Below the pieces are notes generated by a model that saw only the letters and a list, made by a program, of their open reading frames with translations, did not search any database and was not told the origin of the DNA. Positions 59,451 through 64,000 of a DNA stretch of 64,000 bases are shown here, one piece after another. Every line of letters starts with the position of its first letter. The stretch's first letter is position 1. Source of the stretch: Lachnospiraceae bacterium (GTDB taxonomy: Bacteria > Bacillota > Clostridia > Lachnospirales > Lachnospiraceae); the NCBI GenBank assembly GCA_024685005.1, contig JAIKWF010000024.1, positions 33,220 to 97,219 on the forward strand, read 5' to 3'. The translations under genes were made by a program, and so were the position numbers.

Positions 59451-60737
59451 ATGGTAAAACAAGCGGTTTTGGGTTGTGAACTGAATGATCTGTTCTTGCA
59501 GATTTCATATGCGGCAGAGGGAGAAACTCCCATAACGCTGAGAAACGGCGCGGGAGGAGAGATCCTGCAGATTCCGCTGATGGTCACGAAGGACAAATCC
59601 ACGGGGGAGCTGTACTTCGGACAGGAAGCAATGGACAGAGTTACGGGGCTGGGCGCCAACACGGCCCATTCCTTTTTAACAAAGCTGGGAGAGTCCGTAA
59701 CGCTGCTGGGAGAGAACTATCAGTATACAGAACTCCTTCGCGGCTTTTTGGATCACGCACTGGAAAAAGCGCTTTTGTGTGCCCAGGAGATGGAGGGCAG
59801 CAATGTTGAGACCACAGCAGTGATGCTTTCTGTGGAGCCTTTTTTACCGGAGATGCGTTCTGCTCTGGAAGGGTGTTTGCATAACCTGTCATTGCCCAGA
59901 GAGCGGTTCTTTTTGCAGGGACATGAGGAGAGCATTTTTGCCTATCTGATCCATCAGCCGGAGCGGCTTTTGGGATATGTAACAGGGATCTTTGATCTGA
60001 CAGGCGAGAAGCTGGTGACCTATTGTATGGAGATGAACCCCTCTACCACGCCGGTGGTAACATCCGTGGTCAGAGAGGAAACCGGACTGATCCGGAAAAA
60101 ACATTATCCTTCCATTATGGAGCATGACAGGGCGCTGGCGGAGCTGGACCAGCAGCTTGCGGAATATGTGGAAGGCTTTACGGCAGGAAGGATCGTGACC
60201 AGCATTTACCTTATCGGCGACGGATTTGCCAAGGACTGGTATACGAAAAGCAGGCATGTGCTTTGCCGGAACCGTAAAGTGTACGCCGGAAACAATCTGT
60301 TTTCCAAAGGCGCGGCATACAGCATGGCAAGTCGGCTCTGGCCGGGAACAGAGCGGGAGGACTTCCTTTTTCTGGGAAGAGATATGCTCCGGTTCAATGT
60401 GGGAATGAAGATCTGGGAAGGGGAAAAGGAAAGCTATCTGCCTCTTTTGGATGCAGGCAGCAACTGGTACGATGCCAAAACCCAGACAGAAGTTTTAATG
60501 GAAAAACCGGACAGCCTGACCTTTAAGATCACCCCCATCTTTCGGGGAAAAGCCTATGAAGAGGAAGCAGTGATCGGAGAGGATGAGATGCGGGAAGGCA
60601 GAGCCTTTCGCTTCCGGGTGGAACTTTCGATGAAGGATGCACAGACCCTGAGTGTCAGGATAACGGATGAGGGGTTTGGCAGCTTTTATCCGCCGAAATT
60701 TGTACAAAAGGAGTTCGAGTTTTCACTGAGGGAATAA
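59451..60737 (+). CDS. DUF5716 family protein, actin/Hsp70-like fold
   Basis: 428 residues. The N terminus 'VLGCELNDLFLQISYAAEG' takes the place of the phosphate-1 strand of Hsp70/actin proteins, but without the Asp-x-Gly. 'GIFDLTGEKLVTYCME' (about 183-198) resembles phosphate-2. 'SIYLIGDGFAKDW' (about 247) and 'NNLFSKGAAYSMASRL' resemble the adenosine motif and the final helix. The C-terminal part (about 325-428) is a separate beta domain. It starts 15 bases after DUF5717, with GGGAG upstream. An actin-like ATPase or a degenerate relative is inferred; known DUF5716 proteins are undescribed. Confidence 0.75.
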   Translation: MVKQAVLGCELNDLFLQISYAAEGETPITLRNGAGGEILQIPLMVTKDKSTGELYFGQEAMDRVTGLGANTAHSFLTKLGESVTLLGENYQYTELLRGFLDHALEKALLCAQEMEGSNVETTAVMLSVEPFLPEMRSALEGCLHNLSLPRERFFLQGHEESIFAYLIHQPERLLGYVTGIFDLTGEKLVTYCMEMNPSTTPVVTSVVREETGLIRKKHYPSIMEHDRALAELDQQLAEYVEGFTAGRIVTSIYLIGDGFAKDWYTKSRHVLCRNRKVYAGNNLFSKGAAYSMASRLWPGTEREDFLFLGRDMLRFNVGMKIWEGEKESYLPLLDAGSNWYDAKTQTEVLMEKPDSLTFKITPIFRGKAYEEEAVIGEDEMREGRAFRFRVELSMKDAQTLSVRITDEGFGSFYPPKFVQKEFEFSLRE

Positions 60738-60740
60738 GAA

Positions 60741-61550
60741 ATGAGTCGTGTTTATTTACCGATCGGGGAAAAAGCGCATACGCCGTTCATACTAAGGCCC
60801 ATGGCTACGGAGGTAAGCTGCATCGAAGAGATCTGCTTTTATATCCTTCGTGAGGCGGACCTTTTGGAAAAAGAATTCATGTCCGAGGAACTGATCGGAT
60901 TTATTGCTACGGAGCTGTGTCTGGATGAACTGGCAGACAAATTGTATCTGAGCCTTGACCAGGATCATTCTTTGCTGGAATTTTGCAGGATCATTTTGAA
61001 ATATGTGGGATTCGTTTCACAGGGAGAGCTGCTTTCCATCGAGGAAAAACTGCAGATCAGCGAAAACAGCTCGGAAACCGATAAGATGATGAAAAAGCTG
61101 ACCCACCTGACCAGGCAGAAGGAGTACCACAGCCTGATCTCCCAATGCAAGAATCTTCGGTGGCGGCTTTCGCAAAATCAGCAGACAGAGCAGATCCGGG
61201 AAATGACCGGAATGCTGTACTGCAAGGAGGCAACAGCCTATGCAAGGCTGTTTTACTATCAGCCTGCCGCAGAACTTTTTCTGAAAGCCAAGGAAGTTTA
61301 TGAGGAATGCGGATTGATCATGGAAAGTAAAGAGGCAGCCCAGCAATATTTGCTGTGCCTGTATCTGATGTGGAAGGGAGACAGGTTCCACAGCTTCGTG
61401 GAGGCGCATCCCGAGTTTTTGGAGCTTTCCATGATGGCAGAGCAGCAATATAACAAAGCGATCCGGGAAGTAGATGAATTGTTTGCCGAGCAGGGCACTG
61501 TATCGCAGCGACAGCAGGAAATGCTGCGAAGGGATTTTGAAAGAATGTAG
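60741..61550 (+). CDS. Helical protein of the DUF5716/5717 module
   Basis: 269 residues, almost all alpha-helical, no signal or membrane segment. 'SLDQDHSLLEFCRIILKYVG' and 'KLTHLTRQKEYHSLISQCKN' suggest helical pairs. About residues 150-225 ('EATAYARLFYYQPAAELFLK', 'EECGLIMESKEAAQQYLLCL') look TPR-like. It begins 3 bases after the DUF5716 stop, so it is probably co-translated. No family recognised. Confidence 0.72.
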   Translation: MSRVYLPIGEKAHTPFILRPMATEVSCIEEICFYILREADLLEKEFMSEELIGFIATELCLDELADKLYLSLDQDHSLLEFCRIILKYVGFVSQGELLSIEEKLQISENSSETDKMMKKLTHLTRQKEYHSLISQCKNLRWRLSQNQQTEQIREMTGMLYCKEATAYARLFYYQPAAELFLKAKEVYEECGLIMESKEAAQQYLLCLYLMWKGDRFHSFVEAHPEFLELSMMAEQQYNKAIREVDELFAEQGTVSQRQQEMLRRDFERM

Positions 61551-61558
61551 GTTACCGT

Positions 61559-62749
61559 ATGGGCTTTTGGAAAGATCTGTTTCGAAAAGTGAAAAAGAAA
61601 GAAGCTCCCGAGGAAGAGCAGGAGATCGTCGAACAGTACCTTATAGGCGCCGAGGATGTGAACCTGGCGGATTCCTATGAGCGAAAGCGCTATATCGAAA
61701 GCCTCTTAGAGCAGATGGCAGATGCCACAAAGCAGATCGATGCCTGCAATGGGGAATACCAGACGGTGAACAGTTACCTGAAGGATATTGAGGAGCTGGA
61801 ATACATAGACAGTGTGGACAAACAGGAGATTCAGAAGCACGCCCAGGCGATCCTGCATCTGGCCACCGATAAGAAGCAATATGAAGAAAAAAAGAACCGC
61901 ATGTCCGATGAAGACTTTAAGCGGATGCAGCTTTTGGAAGACGATGCGGATGAAGGCGTCCGGCGTATGAAAGAGGCGGAAGAATATCAAAGTCTGATCC
62001 GCGGCGACCTGCGGCGCCTGGAGGGAGAAAAGCAGGCCTGCATCTTCCGGCGCAGCGAAGCGGAGAACGCCATGAACAATCTGCGGGGGATGACCCAGAT
62101 CATACTGATCTCCCTGATCTCCTGCGTGGTGATCCTTTTGATCATGCAGCTGGGATTTGGGATGAATACCAAAGTGGGATTTATCCTGGCAGGTGCCATC
62201 GGAGCCATCGCATTGCTGGCAGTTTATATGTATTATCTGGACGCAGTGAAGGAAAAGACCAGATCCTCCCGGAGCCTGAATAAAGTGATTTTGCTGCAGA
62301 ACCGGGTGAAGATCCGCTATGTCAACAATACCAACTTGCTGGAGTATTTCTATATGAAATTCGGCATTGCCTCCGCGGCAGAGCTGGAAAAGCTGCGGGA
62401 AAAGTATGCGGAAGAAAAATCGGAGCGGGAAAAGTTCGAAGACGACTGCAAGGAGATGACCTATTCTCAGGAGCAGCTGGTTAAGATCTTAAACTCCTAT
62501 CATTTTTATGATCCCCTGATCTGGCTTCATCAGGCAAAAGCCCTGCTGGATCCCAAAGAGATGGTGGAGGTGCGGCACGCGCTGATCCTTCGCAGACAGA
62601 AGATCCGTCAGCGTCTGGACTTTAATACAAAGAATGCCACCGCTGCCAGAGAGCAGATCAAGGAGATCGTGGCGTCCTATCCGGAATACGCCAAAGAGAT
62701 CCTTCGCATGGTTTCGGAGTATGAGACCGGAGAACACAGTACGTTATAA
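61559..62749 (+). CDS. Coiled-coil membrane protein of the DUF5716/5717 module
   Basis: 396 residues. The basic N terminus 'MGFWKDLFRKVKKKEAPEEE' leads to a coiled coil (about 35-175), then two membrane helices (about 184-205 'IILISLISCVVILLIMQLG' and 208-230 'VGFILAGAIGAIALLAVYMY'), then a second coiled-coil/helical part (about 240-396). Both long arms face the same side, probably the cytoplasm, forming a tether. Last gene of the four; its stop codon is inside the stem of the operon terminator. No family recognised. Confidence 0.75.
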   Translation: MGFWKDLFRKVKKKEAPEEEQEIVEQYLIGAEDVNLADSYERKRYIESLLEQMADATKQIDACNGEYQTVNSYLKDIEELEYIDSVDKQEIQKHAQAILHLATDKKQYEEKKNRMSDEDFKRMQLLEDDADEGVRRMKEAEEYQSLIRGDLRRLEGEKQACIFRRSEAENAMNNLRGMTQIILISLISCVVILLIMQLGFGMNTKVGFILAGAIGAIALLAVYMYYLDAVKEKTRSSRSLNKVILLQNRVKIRYVNNTNLLEYFYMKFGIASAAELEKLREKYAEEKSEREKFEDDCKEMTYSQEQLVKILNSYHFYDPLIWLHQAKALLDPKEMVEVRHALILRRQKIRQRLDFNTKNATAAREQIKEIVASYPEYAKEILRMVSEYETGEHSTL

Positions 62750-62782
62750 TAACACCTGCCGAAGGCCGGTGTTATTTTTTTG
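62748..62782 (+). terminator. Terminator of the DUF5716/5717 operon
   Basis: AATAACACC (62748-62756) and GGTGTTATT (62768-62776) with 11-base loop, then TTTTTT. The stop codon TAA of the last gene overlaps the stem. Confidence 0.9.
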
Positions 62783-62790
62783 TTTACAAA

Positions 62791-62888
62791 GTTATAAAGG
62801 AGTTATAAAATAATATAAAAGTTATAAAGAACTTATAAAAGCACTTGAAAGTTATAAAGAGGTTATAAAAGTGAACGGAAGTTATAAA
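62791..62888. repeat. 30-bp-periodic array of TTATAA palindromes
   Basis: GTTATAAA begins at 62791, 62821, 62851 and 62881, exactly 30 bases apart. A second TTATAA follows each of the first three after 11 bases (62803, 62833, 62863). Seven TTATAA palindromes thus lie at alternate 11- and 19-base steps. The remaining sequence of the units differs. A possible promoter TTTACA (62783-62788), 17 bases, TAAAAT (62806-62811) lies inside. Likely an operator for the following ATPase gene, or an iteron-like site. Confidence 0.8.
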
Positions 62889-62898
62889 AGGTGAAAGT

Positions 62899-63942
62899 AT
62901 GAAAAAAAACAATCCATTTACGATTCTTTTCGGGAAAAAGCCGGGATGCTATGTGTCGCGACTGGCGGAAACGGTCCGTATTACGGGAGATTTTGAATCA
63001 GATCCGTCTCCTACAACGGTGTACATGATCACCGGTATCAGAGGTTCCGGAAAAACAGTGCTTTTGACGGAGCTGTCCGAGTATTTTGAAAACAGAGATT
63101 GGATCGTGATCGATCTTGTGCCGGGATCGGATATGATCAGTGCCCTTGTATCAAGACTGGCGACGCAAAAGGATTTGAAGGATATCTTCAAGAAAGCGGA
63201 TCTGAGCGTCAATGTATTGGGGATCAATATTGCTGTGCGAAATGAAGGGCCTTCCCCGGAAGCGGAGACACAGCTGCGCACCATGCTGGATGCAATTAAA
63301 AAGGCAGGGAAAAAGCTACTTGTTACCATAGACGAGGTTACCAGCAATGAGCATATAAAAAGTTTTGCGGCTGTTTATCAAAACCTGATCCGCAAAGAGT
63401 ACCCGATCTACCTGATCATGACCGGATTGTATGATGAAATCTATGATCTTCAAAATGATAAGCAGCTGACATTTTTATATCGTGCGCCGAAGATTGTACT
63501 GAAGCCGCTGGACACAATGCTTATGGCAGAAGAGTATAGAAAGAACCTGGAGCTTCCTTTGTCGGATGCTTCCGAAATGGCTAAGCTTACAAAAGGGTAT
63601 TCCTTTGCATTCCAAATGTTAGGATATTTGTACTGGGATGAAAGGGAGAAAAAGAGTTTGCCGGAGATTCTTCCCGAGTATGATCATGCACTGCGGGAAT
63701 ATGCATATGACAAGATTTGGTCGGAGCTTTCAGCAACCGATCAGGAAGTTGTATGTGCTATGGCGGAAAAAGAAACCATGCAGGTGAAGGAGATTCGGGA
63801 AAAACTGGATATGACTTCACAGAAGTTTTCTGTTTACAGGGACAGGCTGGAACGAAAAGGCGTGATCGATACGTCAGTATACGGAAGCATATCCCTGATC
63901 CTGCCGCGGTTTCAGGAGTTTGTAGCTTATAAGATGATGTGA
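62899..63942 (+). CDS. AAA ATPase with C-terminal winged helix
   Basis: 347 residues. 'VYMITGIRGSGKTVLLTELS' (about 41-60) is the Walker A loop and 'KLLVTIDEVTS' (about 136-146) the Walker B. 'YLIMTGLYDEIYDL' carries the sensor region. Residues about 275-345 form a winged helix ('MQVKEIREKLDMTSQKFSVY', then 'RLERKGVIDTS'). The plan resembles archaeal-type ATPases and Orc1/Cdc6 or STAND-like regulators. AAAGGTG lies upstream of ATG 62899. The gene follows a TTATAA array that its own winged helix may bind. Nothing further is coded to the end of the window (63943-64000). Function unknown. Confidence 0.85.
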   Translation: MKKNNPFTILFGKKPGCYVSRLAETVRITGDFESDPSPTTVYMITGIRGSGKTVLLTELSEYFENRDWIVIDLVPGSDMISALVSRLATQKDLKDIFKKADLSVNVLGINIAVRNEGPSPEAETQLRTMLDAIKKAGKKLLVTIDEVTSNEHIKSFAAVYQNLIRKEYPIYLIMTGLYDEIYDLQNDKQLTFLYRAPKIVLKPLDTMLMAEEYRKNLELPLSDASEMAKLTKGYSFAFQMLGYLYWDEREKKSLPEILPEYDHALREYAYDKIWSELSATDQEVVCAMAEKETMQVKEIREKLDMTSQKFSVYRDRLERKGVIDTSVYGSISLILPRFQEFVAYKMM

Positions 63943-64000
63943 AAAGAGAGGATACATGTTTTAGCCTTGAATTAAATTATGGGCAAAAGTTAGGGCGCAG

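Noticed and set aside
62791..62888. CRISPR array
   Set aside because: 30-bp period, but conserved boxes are 8 bases and there are no spacers of uniform length between long repeats; no cas genes.

Overview
The window looks like a chromosomal segment of a Clostridia member, most likely a Lachnospiraceae-type gut anaerobe. The evidence is a roughly even base composition, strong AGGAGG-type ribosome sites, frequent TTGACA-17-TATAAT promoters, and a gene set typical of that group: DUF5716/DUF5717 proteins, a PurF-like protein starting Met-Gly-Gly, DUF1846, an 'endosialidase-like' small protein next to radA, and a short E. coli-type Ugd. No rRNA, tRNA, phage, insertion sequence or CRISPR was seen. 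The DNA is gene-dense and mostly housekeeping, with several accessory regulatory and surface modules. This genus-level reading is inference.

Layout. 1-2740: the end of a MacB/FtsX-type permease and an Ala/Lys/Glu-rich coiled-coil protein ending in a SHOCT domain. 2841-13067: a probable long operon with valS, a FapA/DUF342 protein, folC, a 50-residue overlapping ORF, a zinc-ribbon/TPR membrane protein, a PurF-like protein lacking the catalytic cysteine, and DUF1846. 13116-14000: an ECF transporter S component behind a structured leader with an internal terminator. 14158-16161: a degenerate Nudix protein, pyrF and pyrE in overlapping order, then two small membrane proteins and a long M29-like aminopeptidase. 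18782-21704: purE-purM-purD. 21804-26312: two surface proteins, an SH3b/glucosaminidase and a cohesin-like single-pass protein. 26326-31082: a YtrA-type GntR regulator, clpC, a small protein and radA, with no ctsR/mcsAB. 31085-35983: an ArsR regulator, a LacI-sensor/GGDEF fusion, and a split HMA + Zn/Cd-type P-ATPase pair.

35961-44486: pgeF, an FN3 secreted protein, a Nudix hydrolase, a helix-turn-helix/Ugd fusion with tandem repeats over its own promoter, a membrane protein, a beta-helix lipoprotein and pyruvate kinase. 44494-53746: a GH3-like protein with missing active-site residues, a membrane/spermidine-synthase fusion, a beta-CASP metallohydrolase, thyA, a membrane GGDEF protein, folA, ilvE and thrH. 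53821-55828: a second GntR/ABC transporter operon under a palindromic operator. 55857-62780: a four-gene module (DUF5717, an actin/Hsp70-fold DUF5716 protein, a helical protein, a membrane coiled-coil protein) that appears to start leaderless. 62791-63942: a 30-bp-periodic array of TTATAA palindromes ahead of an AAA ATPase with a C-terminal winged helix.

Genes working together: nucleotide synthesis (pyrFE, purEMD, thyA, folA, folC), protein and DNA quality control (clpC, radA), metal efflux (arsR, HMA, P-ATPase), c-di-GMP production (two GGDEF proteins), and envelope functions (pgeF, glucosaminidase, GH3-like, lipoprotein, ugd). The parts least explained by known biology are the DUF5716/5717 module, the TTATAA array, the HTH-Ugd fusion, the ECF leader RNA and the cysteine-less PurF-like protein.
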